Source of the DNA: Mesorhizobium sp. L2C084A000
Lineage (GTDB): Bacteria; Pseudomonadota; Alphaproteobacteria; Rhizobiales; Rhizobiaceae
Length of the DNA stretch: 60,167 bases
Assembly: GCF_000502875.1 (NCBI RefSeq)
Contig: NZ_AYWX01000006.1
Coordinates: 116,677-176,843 of the forward strand
Reading direction: 5' to 3'
Shown here one piece after another: positions 9,723 to 19,277 of this stretch. The position numbers were made by a program, and so were the translations under genes. Position 1 is the first letter of the stretch; each line of letters begins with the position of its first letter. The notes below the pieces were generated by a model, which worked only from the letters and a program-made list of their open reading frames with translations, ran no database searches and was not told where the DNA came from.

Positions 9723-9954
9723 CATTCGTCATCCTAGGGCGAAGCAAGGAGCGAAGCGACGCGGCGCAGACCCTAGGATCCATGCCGCGACCTTTGCCGA
9801 GAATGCATCGGTCCAAGAAGGGCAGCCTAACGTTGGATACTACACGGACCGCCAAAGACAGTATTGCACCGTTGTGCCCTGCTCGAAAGTCGCGGCATGG
9901 ATCCTAGGGTCTCCGCGACGTCGCTTCGCGACTGCTTCGCCCTAGGATGACGAA
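9723..9954. repeat. Long inverted repeat with CCTAGG cores
   Basis: Left arm about 9727-9791 and right arm about 9889-9952 are near-complete reverse complements: CGTCATCCTAGGGCGAAGC opens the left arm and GCTTCGCCCTAGGATGACG closes the right. Each arm also contains its own smaller CATCCTAGGG/ACCCTAGGATC dyad. The middle 100 bases hold no convincing gene. A shorter relative is at 11742-11787. Likely a rhizobial intergenic mosaic repeat. Confidence 0.75.
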
Positions 9955-9982
9955 GGAAAGGGGCTTCGCCATGCCTTCGAAA

Positions 9983-10189
9983 TCAACCCTTTCGCAGCGT
10001 CTCCACATCCGTCTTCCCAACATACCAATCACGCGCATTGACCTCCTCGAAAACCACCCAGACATCGTCGTTGCTCAGCCCGGTGGCGTCCATGATGGCC
10101 GCCGTGACCTTTTTGGCGATGTCCGCCTTCTTGCCCGCCGGATCGGCTGATATCACTTCCTTGACGATGCGGATGTTGACGAATGGCAT
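9983..10189 (-). CDS. 4-oxalocrotonate tautomerase family protein
   Basis: 68-residue small tautomerase. The mature chain would start with the catalytic Pro right after Met (MPFVNIRIVKEV), as in 4-oxalocrotonate tautomerase. The length (about 62-70) and the DVWVVFEEVNARDWYVG segment fit the family. GGGAGGAAAA lies just before the ATG. It lies downstream of the SMP-30 gene on the same strand, about 70 bases away, probably an operon for sugar-lactone or aromatic metabolism. The substrate is unknown. Confidence 0.87.
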   Translation of the reverse strand: MPFVNIRIVKEVISADPAGKKADIAKKVTAAIMDATGLSNDDVWVVFEEVNARDWYVGKTDVETLRKG

Positions 10190-10262
10190 TTTTTCCTCCC
10201 GGGATGTTCGTGCTCGCGACCCGCTTCGATGAAACCGTCGAACGGCCGCCAGTGCTCCAGTC

Positions 10263-11183
10263 TCAGTATGTCTTGGCGCCGTTGACCATGAGCCGCACCA
10301 TGTAGAGCGACGTGGTGCCGGCGATGTAGAGGCAATTCAGCTTGTTGCCGCCGAACACGCAGTTGGCGGTGACTTCCGGTACCTTGACCTTGCCGATCAG
10401 CGTGCCGTCCGGATCGTAGCAATGGATGCCGTCGGCGGCACTGGTCCAGATGCGGCCGTCCTCGTCGAGCCTGAAGCCGTCGAACAGGCCGGCCGTGCAG
10501 TCGGCGAAGACTTTCTCGCCCGAAACCTTCTTGCCGCCCTTGCCGACATTGAACACCCGCATATGCGCCGGATTCTGCGCGCCATGCGTGCGGCCGGTGT
10601 CGACGACATAAAGCTGGCTCTCGTCTAGCGAGAAGGCCAGGCCGTTGGGCCGGACCATGTCGGTGATGACGGCTTCGACCTCGCCGGTGCCGGGATCGAC
10701 CCGGTAGACATGGCAGGCGCCGATTTCGCTCTCGGCCCTGTCGCCCTCATAATCCGTATCGATGCCGTAGCTCGGATCGGTGAACCAGATAGAACCGTCG
10801 GATTTCACCACCGCGTCGTTGGGCGAATTCAGCCGCTTGCCCTTCCATTTGGCCGCGATCGTGGTGACCGAGCCGTCGAACTCGGTGCGGCTGACGCGGC
10901 GGCCCGAATGCTCGCAGGTGATCAGCCGGCCCTGCCGGTCGACGCTGTTGCCGTTCGAATTGCCGGACGGCTGCCGGAAGACGCTGACATTGCCGTCGGT
11001 CTCGTCATAGCGCAGCATGCGGTTGTTGGGGATGTCGGACCAGACGACATAGCGGCCGGCGGCGAACCAGGCCGGCCCCTCCGCCCACTGGCATCCGGTG
11101 AACAGCTTCTCGACCTGCGCGTTGCCGTTGAACAGGCGCGCGAAGCGCGGATCGAGAATTTCATAATAGTCCGCAGCCGCCAT
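10263..11183 (-). CDS. SMP-30/gluconolactonase/LRE family protein
   Basis: 306-residue six-bladed beta-propeller lactonase-type protein. Family motifs include EGPAWFAAGRYVVWSDIPNNR near residue 34, GNSNGNSVDRQGRLITCEHSGRR near residue 73, and SPNDAVVKSDGSIWFTDPSYG near residue 119, which supply the metal-binding Glu, Asn and Asp residues. No signal peptide is seen, so it is probably cytoplasmic. GGGAGGAAAAGC precedes the ATG. Cotranscription with the tautomerase is likely. The lactone substrate is not predictable. Confidence 0.87.
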   Translation of the reverse strand: MAAADYYEILDPRFARLFNGNAQVEKLFTGCQWAEGPAWFAAGRYVVWSDIPNNRMLRYDETDGNVSVFRQPSGNSNGNSVDRQGRLITCEHSGRRVSRTEFDGSVTTIAAKWKGKRLNSPNDAVVKSDGSIWFTDPSYGIDTDYEGDRAESEIGACHVYRVDPGTGEVEAVITDMVRPNGLAFSLDESQLYVVDTGRTHGAQNPAHMRVFNVGKGGKKVSGEKVFADCTAGLFDGFRLDEDGRIWTSAADGIHCYDPDGTLIGKVKVPEVTANCVFGGNKLNCLYIAGTTSLYMVRLMVNGAKTY

Positions 11184-11298
11184 GCTTTTCCTCCCGGCAT
11201 CAATGACACCGGATCAAGACAGCCGGAGGGACAGAAGGCAATGTGGGTACGCACAGTGTGATGCAAAAGATCGCTTGCCGGCTCTGCGCATGACGTTA

Positions 11299-11399
11299 AT
11301 GCATGTCGCCCAAAAGTGGCCCCGGTTTTGGGAGAACGACATGCATAAAAACAAAGACCTGAAGCGCGTCGCCTGAATCCGTTCAAACGCGACGCGCTT
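11299..11399. repeat. Dispersed two-hairpin repeat, A-B orientation
   Basis: Arm A: ATGCATGTCG (11299-11308) pairs with CGACATGCAT (11337-11346), with CCAAAA/TTTTGG inside. Arm B: AAGCGCGTCGC (11362-11372) pairs perfectly with GCGACGCGCTT (11389-11399), loop around TGAATCCGTTCAAAC. Other copies at 50965-51067 and 59077-59179 keep the pairing but not the bases. It fills much of the gap between the SMP-30 gene and the DUF1127 gene. Confidence 0.7.
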
Positions 11400-11432
11400 T
11401 AGCGCCGCATTAACCGGCTATGCGTTCAGCGC

Positions 11433-11472
11433 AATGGTGCATTGCAACATCTTCTTTTTGCAATGCACCATT
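11433..11472. promoter_or_regulatory. 15-bp perfect dyad, probable operator upstream of the DUF1127 gene
   Basis: AATGGTGCATTGCAA (11433-11447) and TTGCAATGCACCATT (11458-11472) are exact reverse complements separated by 10 bases. Each arm contains a TGC-N3-GCA core (TGCATTGCA 11438-11446, TGCAATGCA 11459-11467); the two core centres are 21 bp apart, two helical turns. TGC-N3-GCA cores are known targets of the polyhydroxyalkanoate regulator PhaR in alphaproteobacteria. The dyad could equally form an RNA hairpin in the leader. The regulator is inferred only from the motif. Confidence 0.55.
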
Positions 11473-11547
11473 ACTATGTCATGCTTCGTATCGATCAAGG
11501 GAGGAAGAAACCGCCGCCGAAACGCGGCGCCAAAAAGGAACCTTGCT

Positions 11548-11715
11548 ATGATCCTCGACAGTCTCATGACCCGCGCTCGCAACAGCATTGCCAAGCGCAA
11601 GCACTACAACCGCCTTGTCGCCGAAATCGACAGCTTTTCCAGCCGCGATCTGGCCGACATGCGCGCCGACCGCTCGGAAATGCTCTACCAGATCCACAAG
11701 CAGATCTACGGCTGA
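11548..11715 (+). CDS. DUF1127 small protein
   Basis: 55-residue basic protein: ILDSLMTRARNSIAKRKHYNRLVAEIDSFSSRDLADMRADR carries the DUF1127 core of an Arg/Lys-rich helix followed by a L-x-D-x-x-x-D-R-x-D/E-type segment. In Rhodobacter the DUF1127 protein CcaF1 binds RNA and affects small-RNA processing; in Agrobacterium family members affect phosphate and motility traits. AAAGGAACC lies before ATG 11548. The longer in-frame ATG (11434) starts inside the operator dyad and is unlikely. It stands alone as a monocistron. Confidence 0.85.
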   Translation: MILDSLMTRARNSIAKRKHYNRLVAEIDSFSSRDLADMRADRSEMLYQIHKQIYG

Positions 11716-11741
11716 GTATTCGATCGCCTCATCACGTTCGC

Positions 11742-11787
11742 CATCCTTGGGCGTAGCGACGCGTGGCGTTGCGAAGACCCAAGGATG
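11742..11787. repeat. Short CATCCTTGGG inverted repeat
   Basis: CATCCTTGGG (11742-11751) pairs with CCCAAGGATG (11778-11787) around a GCGTAGCGACGCG-type centre. It resembles one arm of the long inverted repeat at 9723-9954 (CATCCTAGGG/CCCTAGGATG). It lies at the convergent junction between the DUF1127 gene and ccmG and may act as a terminator-like barrier. Confidence 0.6.
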
Positions 11788-11818
11788 ATGCAGCTACGCG
11801 TATAGGTGCGTCGCGACG

Positions 11819-12400
11819 TCAGTTCGACGCCGCCAGCGCCTTGTCGATCTGTGGCAGCAAGAGATCCCTCGCCGTCTCGGGCGTCAGCGGGCCGACATGC
11901 TTGTAGGCGATCTTGCCGTCCTTGCCGATGACGAAGGTTTCCGGCACGCCATAGACGCCCCAGTCGATCGCCGCGCGGCCCGCTTCGTCGACCCCTATCG
12001 CCTGGAACGGATTGCCGAGATCGCCGAGGAACCGGCGTGCGTTTTCCGGCCGGTCCTTGTAGTTCAGCGCCGCCATGCTGAAACGCTTGTCCTGCGACAG
12101 CGCCAGAAGCACCGGGTGCTCTTCGCGGCATGGCGCGCACCACGACGCGAAGACGTTGACCAATGTGACCTTGCCGGCGAAGGTTTTCGAATCGAGCCCC
12201 GGCAGGTTTGAGCCCTCCAGCGCCGGCAGGCTGGTTTGCGGCGCAGGCAGGCCGATCAGGGCCGACGGCACTTCCGAAACATCGCGCCCCGACAGCAGCT
12301 GCGACAGGAACAGTCCGGCCAGGCCGAGGAAGATCAGCAGCGGCAACAGCACGAACAGGCGACGAGTGCGCGGGGGCGGCGTTTCTGTTTCGATGCTCAT
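11819..12400 (-). CDS. ccmG: Thiol:disulfide interchange protein CcmG/DsbE
   Basis: 193 residues, membrane-anchored periplasmic thioredoxin-like protein that reduces apocytochrome c cysteines before haem attachment. One N-terminal transmembrane helix (about residues 15-35) is followed by a thioredoxin fold with active site WCAPC near residue 87 and the GVYGVPETFVI cis-Pro segment near residue 148. Its ATG overlaps the ccmD stop (CATGA), so the two are translationally coupled. Last gene of the ccm operon. Confidence 0.94.
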   Translation of the reverse strand: MSIETETPPPRTRRLFVLLPLLIFLGLAGLFLSQLLSGRDVSEVPSALIGLPAPQTSLPALEGSNLPGLDSKTFAGKVTLVNVFASWCAPCREEHPVLLALSQDKRFSMAALNYKDRPENARRFLGDLGNPFQAIGVDEAGRAAIDWGVYGVPETFVIGKDGKIAYKHVGPLTPETARDLLLPQIDKALAASN

Positions 12401-12564
12401 GGCTTTGCGACCTTGTCGGAGCGACGCCTCACGCCGGACGCCTCCAGTTCGGCAAGCTCACGCTTGCGCGCCCGCTGGTCGAGCAGGATCCAGCCGATCA
12501 ATCCGGCCAGCACCACGGCAGTGATGCCATAGGCAGCGGTCACATAGAGTGCATGCGCGCTCAT
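12397..12564 (-). CDS. ccmD: Haem exporter protein CcmD
   Basis: 55-residue single-span membrane protein: an N-terminal hydrophobic helix (YVTAAYGITAVVLAGLIGW, residues 7-25) followed by a positively charged tail with DQRARKRELAELEASG, the standard CcmD pattern. CcmD helps release holo-CcmE from the CcmABC complex. The ATG (complement of 12562-12564) overlaps the stop of a 35-codon frame upstream, and its own stop overlaps the ccmG start. The genes usually found before it are ccmA, ccmB and ccmC; ccmC is absent here. Confidence 0.88.
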   Translation of the reverse strand: MSAHALYVTAAYGITAVVLAGLIGWILLDQRARKRELAELEASGVRRRSDKVAKP

Positions 12565-12668
12565 GCGGCAGGCCCCGCTGAAGTGCGGCCTTCCAAGCCA
12601 ATCATGTCGCCCAGTCTAGACATGCTTTCCCTTAGCCTCGCTCCGTCGGCTTCGCAATCCGCAGTCAT
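12561..12668 (-). pseudogene. 35-codon frame in the position of ccmC (possible remnant)
   Basis: Between the ccmB stop (12677) and the ccmD ATG lie only about 112 bases, where ccmC (about 250 codons) would be expected. This frame starts 8 bases after ccmB and ends in an ATGA overlap with ccmD, exactly the coupling ccmC would have. Its product (begins MTADCEADGARL, ends GRTSAGPAA) has no membrane helix and no WWxP/tryptophan-rich motif, and its first half uses rare codons (AGG, CTA, AGA). It may be an in-frame deletion scar of ccmC or chance spacer. Confidence 0.35.
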
Positions 12669-12676
12669 ACGCCGCG

Positions 12677-13342
12677 TCAATCCGTGCCATGGCGCAGCGC
12701 CAGCGCCGCCGAGACCGGACCCAGCACGCCAAGAAACAGGGTCAGCGCGGCAAGAATGAGGAAGGGCTGCAGAAACGGATCGGGATTGGCGGTCGCTCCA
12801 TAGCTTGCCGAAACGCCGAAGATCAGCACCGGAATGGTCAGCGGCAGCACCAGCACCGAGATCAGCAGCCCGCCACGCGGCAGCGCCACCGCCACCGCCG
12901 CACCGGCGGCGCCGATGAAGGTGATAGCAGGCGTGCCGACCAGCAGCGTCAGCGCCGTGGCGCCGATGCCGAGCGGCTCCATGTTCATGAACAGCCCGAG
13001 CACGGGCGCGGCGACCACCAGCGGCAGCACGCTGCCCGCCCAATGCGCCAGGCATTTCACCAGCACCGTCAAGGCCAGCATGTGGCGATCATTGCCGAGC
13101 ACCAGCAGATCGAGCGAGCCGTCCTCGCGGTCGGCCTGGAACAGCCGATCGAGACCGAGCAGGCAGGACAGCAGCGCGCCAATCCACAGGATCGCCGGCC
13201 CGATGCGGGCCAGCAGCTTCAGGTCCGGCCCGACTCCGAACGGGATGGTGGCGATGACGGCGAGGAAGAAGATGACCCCGGTCAGCGCCCCGCCGCCCGC
13301 ACGGATGTTGAGGCGGATGTCGCGCAGGAAGAGGGCTAGCAT
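12677..13342 (-). CDS. ccmB: Haem exporter ABC permease CcmB
   Basis: 221-residue membrane protein with six predicted helices, starting LALFLRDIRLNIRAGGG, typical of CcmB. It forms an ABC transporter with CcmA that drives release of haem-loaded CcmE for cytochrome c assembly. Characteristic FQADREDGSLDLLVLG is near residue 70. It lies 25 bases after ccmA. The C-terminus (ALALRHGTD) is of normal length, so the missing ccmC did not truncate it. Confidence 0.94.
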   Translation of the reverse strand: MLALFLRDIRLNIRAGGGALTGVIFFLAVIATIPFGVGPDLKLLARIGPAILWIGALLSCLLGLDRLFQADREDGSLDLLVLGNDRHMLALTVLVKCLAHWAGSVLPLVVAAPVLGLFMNMEPLGIGATALTLLVGTPAITFIGAAGAAVAVALPRGGLLISVLVLPLTIPVLIFGVSASYGATANPDPFLQPFLILAALTLFLGVLGPVSAALALRHGTD

Positions 13343-13367
13343 GGTATGAGATGCTCGGGCGCCATCA

Positions 13368-13991
13368 TCAACCCGTTTCCCCCATCCTCAACTCCATCCC
13401 CTCGATCCCCAGCGGCAGGTGCGTCGCCGCGACAATCATCCCGCCATCCGTGCAATGCTTCGCCATCAACCCCGCGAACCGCGCCTCCGAAGCCTTGTCC
13501 AGCCCCGCCGTCGGCTCGTCCAGCAGCCACAATGGCCGGTGGCTGACCAGCAGTTTCGCGATCGCCGCCCGGCGCCGTTGCCCGGTCGATAGATAGCCGA
13601 ACGGCAGGTGGCCGATGCCACCGAGCCCGACCGTTTCCAGCGCCTCTTCGACGCCGAGCTGTCCGTCGCCGTTGAAGTCGCGCCAGAAGCGCAAATTCTC
13701 CGCCACGCTGAGCGCCGGCTTCATTGCGTTCTGGTGGCCAAGGTAGTGACAGGCCGAGGCAACAGACGGGAACGCTTCGCCCCCGTCTTCAATCTTCATG
13801 GCACCCTCGATCCTCACGCTGCCTTGCGGCACCGGCAGCAGCGCGGCGATGACCCGCAGCAAGGTCGACTTGCCCGATCCGTTCGGCCCGGTAACGATGA
13901 GCGCCTGACCCTCCTCCAGGGCAAAGCCGATGCCGGAAAACACCGCGTCGCCGCCTCGCTCGCCGCACAGATTTTCGGCGATCAGCCGCAT
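13368..13991 (-). CDS. ccmA: Cytochrome c biogenesis ATP-binding protein CcmA
   Basis: 207-residue ABC ATPase. Walker A GPNGSGKSTLLRVIAA (near residue 36), signature LSTGQRRRAAIAKLL (near 131) and Walker B LWLLDEPTAGLD (near 153) are intact. It pairs with CcmB. ATG 13991 (MRLIAENLCGERGG) is preferred; the upstream ATG at 14054 adds 21 residues unlike the family. First gene of the ccm operon, divergent from acnA; the promoters must lie in 13992-14271. Confidence 0.94.
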   Translation of the reverse strand: MRLIAENLCGERGGDAVFSGIGFALEEGQALIVTGPNGSGKSTLLRVIAALLPVPQGSVRIEGAMKIEDGGEAFPSVASACHYLGHQNAMKPALSVAENLRFWRDFNGDGQLGVEEALETVGLGGIGHLPFGYLSTGQRRRAAIAKLLVSHRPLWLLDEPTAGLDKASEARFAGLMAKHCTDGGMIVAATHLPLGIEGMELRMGETG

Positions 13992-14271
13992 TCCTCGCCT
14001 GCCCTGAAACCATGTGTCGCGGCCGCTGCCGCATCGCACAAAATTGCTTTCCAACTGTCTAGAACTATTCCAGAAAATTCTCTATATGCGGTGCATCCGT
14101 GCCAGCGGTCGGCACGGGAACAGAATTAGCGCCGAACCAGCGCACGCGCCGCCTTGAACGGCTCGGGTTGCTTGGGAACGGACAGCGGAAATGGCCGTAC
14201 CCGCACCTTTGCGCGTGATTGCATGCCATCGGCGTCCGTTCCCTTTCAGGCTGAACAGACAAGGATCGCAC

Positions 14272-16962
<2,691 letters not shown>

Positions 16963-16967
16963 GTACG

Positions 16968-17040
16968 GGAGTAAGGGAGTAGGGAAGGTGAAGACCTATT
17001 CCCCTATTCCCCTATTCCCCTATTCCCCTATTCCCCTACC
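16968..17040. repeat. Inverted short tandem repeat cluster (CTATTCCCC, 9-bp unit) at a convergent junction
   Basis: Five copies of the 9-base unit CTATTCCCC run from about 16995 to 17038. Facing them on the left is GGGAGTAAGGGAGTAGGGA (about 16970-16988), built of related reverse-complement units. The array joins the 3' ends of acnA (+) and the ceramidase-like gene (-), and supplies the last codons and the TAG stop of the latter. Similar designs with different units occur at 19666-19803 and 55687-55796. It may act as a bidirectional terminator; copy number should vary by slippage. Confidence 0.8.
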
Positions 17041-17699
17041 TTCGGCTTCCCAAACCGCGCCGCCGCCGCCAAAAGCACGCTGAGCATCAGCCCGTTGAGG
17101 ATGTGCCAGAGGAAGTGCGTTCCGAGCGGAAAGCTGCCGCAGACCACCGGGTCGATCATCCGGCAGATGACGGACACGACGAAGATCGCCGAGCCCGCCA
17201 GATTATACCAGCCGGCGCGATTGCCGCTCACCGTCACCCAGACACCGAAGAAGGCGAGCGCCAGGAACGGCGGCAGATAGCCCGTCGTACCGTTCGACGC
17301 CTGGCGCAGCCAGTCCGGCACGGCAAGGGTTATCGCCCCGGCAAGCACATAGAAGGCAATGAAGATGGCAATGGCCTTGCCCCATCGCATGCCGAGGAAG
17401 CGGCGTAAATTGAACAGCGTGTAGGCCAGCGTGAAGCCGGCGATCGGCAGCACGTCGGCCCAGACCGTGCCCTTGGTGGCAAAGGTGTGGAAGATCGTCG
17501 AACCGATGCCGATCGCCACCACCCACCAAGCCAGCACCTCGGCGAAGGCGCCGGTGCCCAGCCTTCGCACCTCGCGCACGCCCCACAGGCCGGCGGCGAT
17601 GAAGGCGAGATTGGTCAGGGCGTTGACGGGTTCGGACCAGAATTCCGGGCCGGTCCGCTCGCAATAGAGGTCGACCGGCGCCAAAAACGTTTGCCACAT
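17028..17699 (-). CDS. Ceramidase-like (alkaline phytoceramidase family) membrane protein
   Basis: 223-residue protein with about seven hydrophobic helices. The motifs CERTGPEFWSEPVNALTNLAF (residues 13-33), GSTIFHTFAT (near 66) and GTHFLWHILNGL (near 195) match the ceramidase Pfam family, with the Ser and three His residues proposed to bind zinc. These enzymes split ceramide into sphingoid base and fatty acid; bacterial members may act on other amides. The C-terminus (RFGKPKVGE) is encoded partly by the tandem repeat at 16968-17040. Substrate uncertain. Confidence 0.83.
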   Translation of the reverse strand: MWQTFLAPVDLYCERTGPEFWSEPVNALTNLAFIAAGLWGVREVRRLGTGAFAEVLAWWVVAIGIGSTIFHTFATKGTVWADVLPIAGFTLAYTLFNLRRFLGMRWGKAIAIFIAFYVLAGAITLAVPDWLRQASNGTTGYLPPFLALAFFGVWVTVSGNRAGWYNLAGSAIFVVSVICRMIDPVVCGSFPLGTHFLWHILNGLMLSVLLAAAARFGKPKVGE

Positions 17700-17871
17700 C
17701 GTGATTGCCGCCCGAATCGGTTTCTATCCTGAAGCGCAGATCCTTCCTATTGCGGGGTTGCGGTCAGCTGCAATGGCAAAATTTCACCGCAACGTGACTT
17801 CCCGTTGACTTCCGGTTCTGCCACATATTTTAGCAATCAAGATAAAGCCGGCACCACCGGCGGGAATCGGA

Positions 17872-18672
17872 ATGGCCATGGCCTCGCGAAAATCATTGTG
17901 GCTGGCAGCTCTTGCGCTGGCCTTCTCGGCGTCTGCCGGCGCCGGGCATGCCGGCGAATCCGATCGCGCCCATGCCGACCGGGTCCAGATCGACAGGCTC
18001 CAGATCGACAGGCCATTGGGCGTGGTCGAACTGTTCACCAGCCAGGGCTGCAGTTCCTGCCCGCCGGCCGATACGCTGTTCTCCGAACTTGCCGCTAAGG
18101 AAGATATCGTCGCGCTCGCCTATCACGTCGACTATTGGGACTATCTCGGCTGGCAGGACACGCTGGGCCGCAAGGAGAACACCGAGCGGCAATACGACTA
18201 CATGCGCGCCTTCGGCAGCCGCTCCGTCTATACGCCGCAGGCCGTCATCAACGGCCGTGTCCACGTCAACGGCGCCAGCCGCGGCGAGGTCGATGGCGCG
18301 CTCGCCCGCATGGCCAAGAACGGCGAAGGCATGCGCGTCGCCGTCAAGGTCAGCCGCACCAGCGACCGTGTGACGATCGACGCCGGTGATGCCGGCAACG
18401 GCCCCAGCGACGCCCATGTCGTCATCGTCTATTTCGACCCGCCGCAGACGGTCAAGGTCGGCGAGGGCGAGAATACCGGCCGCAAGATGACCTATTGGAA
18501 CGCCGTCACCGGGATTCAGACCGCTGGCATGTGGCATGGCAAGGCACAGCGCTACGAGCTGCCGATGAGCGAGATTGCCAAAAAGGGCGGCTGCGCCGTG
18601 CTGCTGCAGTCGGTCGGCAAGGACGGCATGCCCGGTCCTATTCTCGGCGCCGCGTTCATCCACAAGCCGTAA
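17872..18672 (+). CDS. DUF1223 secreted thioredoxin-fold protein
   Basis: 266 residues with an N-terminal signal peptide (LWLAALALAFSASAGAGHAG). The DUF1223 domain begins at VVELFTSQGCSSCPPADTLF (near residue 51); the CSSC pair is placed as in a thioredoxin-type active site. YHVDYWDYLGWQD and YTPQAVINGR are further family signatures. An extra stretch with repeated DRVQIDRLQIDRP (residues 36-48) precedes the domain. Probably a periplasmic redox protein; the partner is unknown. ATG 17872 or 17878 are both possible. Confidence 0.87.
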   Translation: MAMASRKSLWLAALALAFSASAGAGHAGESDRAHADRVQIDRLQIDRPLGVVELFTSQGCSSCPPADTLFSELAAKEDIVALAYHVDYWDYLGWQDTLGRKENTERQYDYMRAFGSRSVYTPQAVINGRVHVNGASRGEVDGALARMAKNGEGMRVAVKVSRTSDRVTIDAGDAGNGPSDAHVVIVYFDPPQTVKVGEGENTGRKMTYWNAVTGIQTAGMWHGKAQRYELPMSEIAKKGGCAVLLQSVGKDGMPGPILGAAFIHKP

Positions 18673-18717
18673 CGGACGCCGGCGCCCCCCATCTTCGCTA
18701 GGACTGTGGATGGGAGG

Positions 18718-18860
18718 CCCCTCATCCGGCCGCTTCGCGGCCACCTTCTCCCCGAGGGGAGAAGAGGTAAAGCGCCGCCGCGATCTCCTCTCCCCTCGGG
18801 GAGAGGTCGGATTGTCCCGAATTGCCCCTTCGCAATTCGGTTGGCAATCCGGGTGAGGGG
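18718..18860. repeat. Intergenic palindromic repeat (CTTCTCCCCGAGGGGAGAAG family)
   Basis: Contains three nested dyads: CCGCTTCGCGG, CTTCTCCCC/GGGGAGAAG, and CTCTCCCC/GGGGAGAG, then GAATTGCCCCTTCGCAATTC. It lies just downstream of the DUF1223 gene and before the small RNA gene on the other strand. This is a common type of rhizobial intergenic repeat; I see no coding sequence in it. Confidence 0.65.
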
Positions 18861-18901
18861 GACGCGACGCTCGGTGAAACCGCACTCGACTCACCACCCA
18901 A

Positions 18902-18936
18902 TAAAAAACCGACGTCAGCTTGCTTCTGACGTCGGT
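18902..18936 (-). terminator. Intrinsic terminator of the - strand small RNA
   Basis: ACCGACGTCAG (18908-18918) and CTGACGTCGGT (18926-18936) are perfect 11-bp complements with a 7-base loop. On the - strand the stem is followed by TTTTTTATT. No - strand protein gene ends here, which argues for a non-coding transcript upstream (18940-19090). Confidence 0.85.
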
Positions 18937-18939
18937 CAT

Positions 18940-19090
18940 TTAGGTTTTGGGATCGTCGCACCCGGTTCTTCCGAGGAAGAGCCGAGGTTGGTTCGATCCG
19001 ACGCAGACCCGTGGGCGGGGGGCTTGGGGTTTACGAGCCGGTGCCGGACCGAACCGTCTCAGGCAACACCGGTAAATTCGTCGGACATTG
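18940..19090 (-). ncRNA. ssrS: Probable 6S RNA (ssrS)
   Basis: About 150 bases on the - strand ending in a strong intrinsic terminator, with no open frame of note. Its GGTTCGGTCCG (complement of 19045-19055) can pair along 11 positions with CGGATCGAACC (complement of 18990-19000), giving a long rod interrupted by bulges; a small TCTTCC/GGAAGA hairpin follows on the 3' side. A long imperfect rod with a central bubble and this length are 6S features, and DUF2794 is the neighbour I recall near ssrS in Rhizobiales. 6S binds the housekeeping RNA polymerase. The existence of an RNA is well supported; the 6S identity and exact ends are less sure. Confidence 0.55.
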
Positions 19091-19277
19091 GGGCATGAGC
19101 GCGGATAAAAAAAGGCAGAAATGTGGCGGAACATCACCAATTCCAACACGGCGTTTCATAAAAGTGACTGGACGTGACGAAAACGGCGCGGCGCGGGGCT
19201 CGGTTCGCTAGGCCTTGCAATTCAGTCGCGAACACGCCAACTTTGGTTGGCAAAGATTCATTTTGAAGGATCGAGGC

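Noticed and set aside
11434..11547. Longer N-terminus for the DUF1127 protein
   Set aside because: The upstream ATG lies within the operator dyad, has no ribosome-binding site, and the added 38 residues do not match the family.
18940..19090. Two-piece tmRNA, because of GGTTCGATCC resembling a T-loop
   Set aside because: No proteolysis-tag reading frame (ANDNxAE-type) is present on either strand, and the terminator position fits a - strand RNA.
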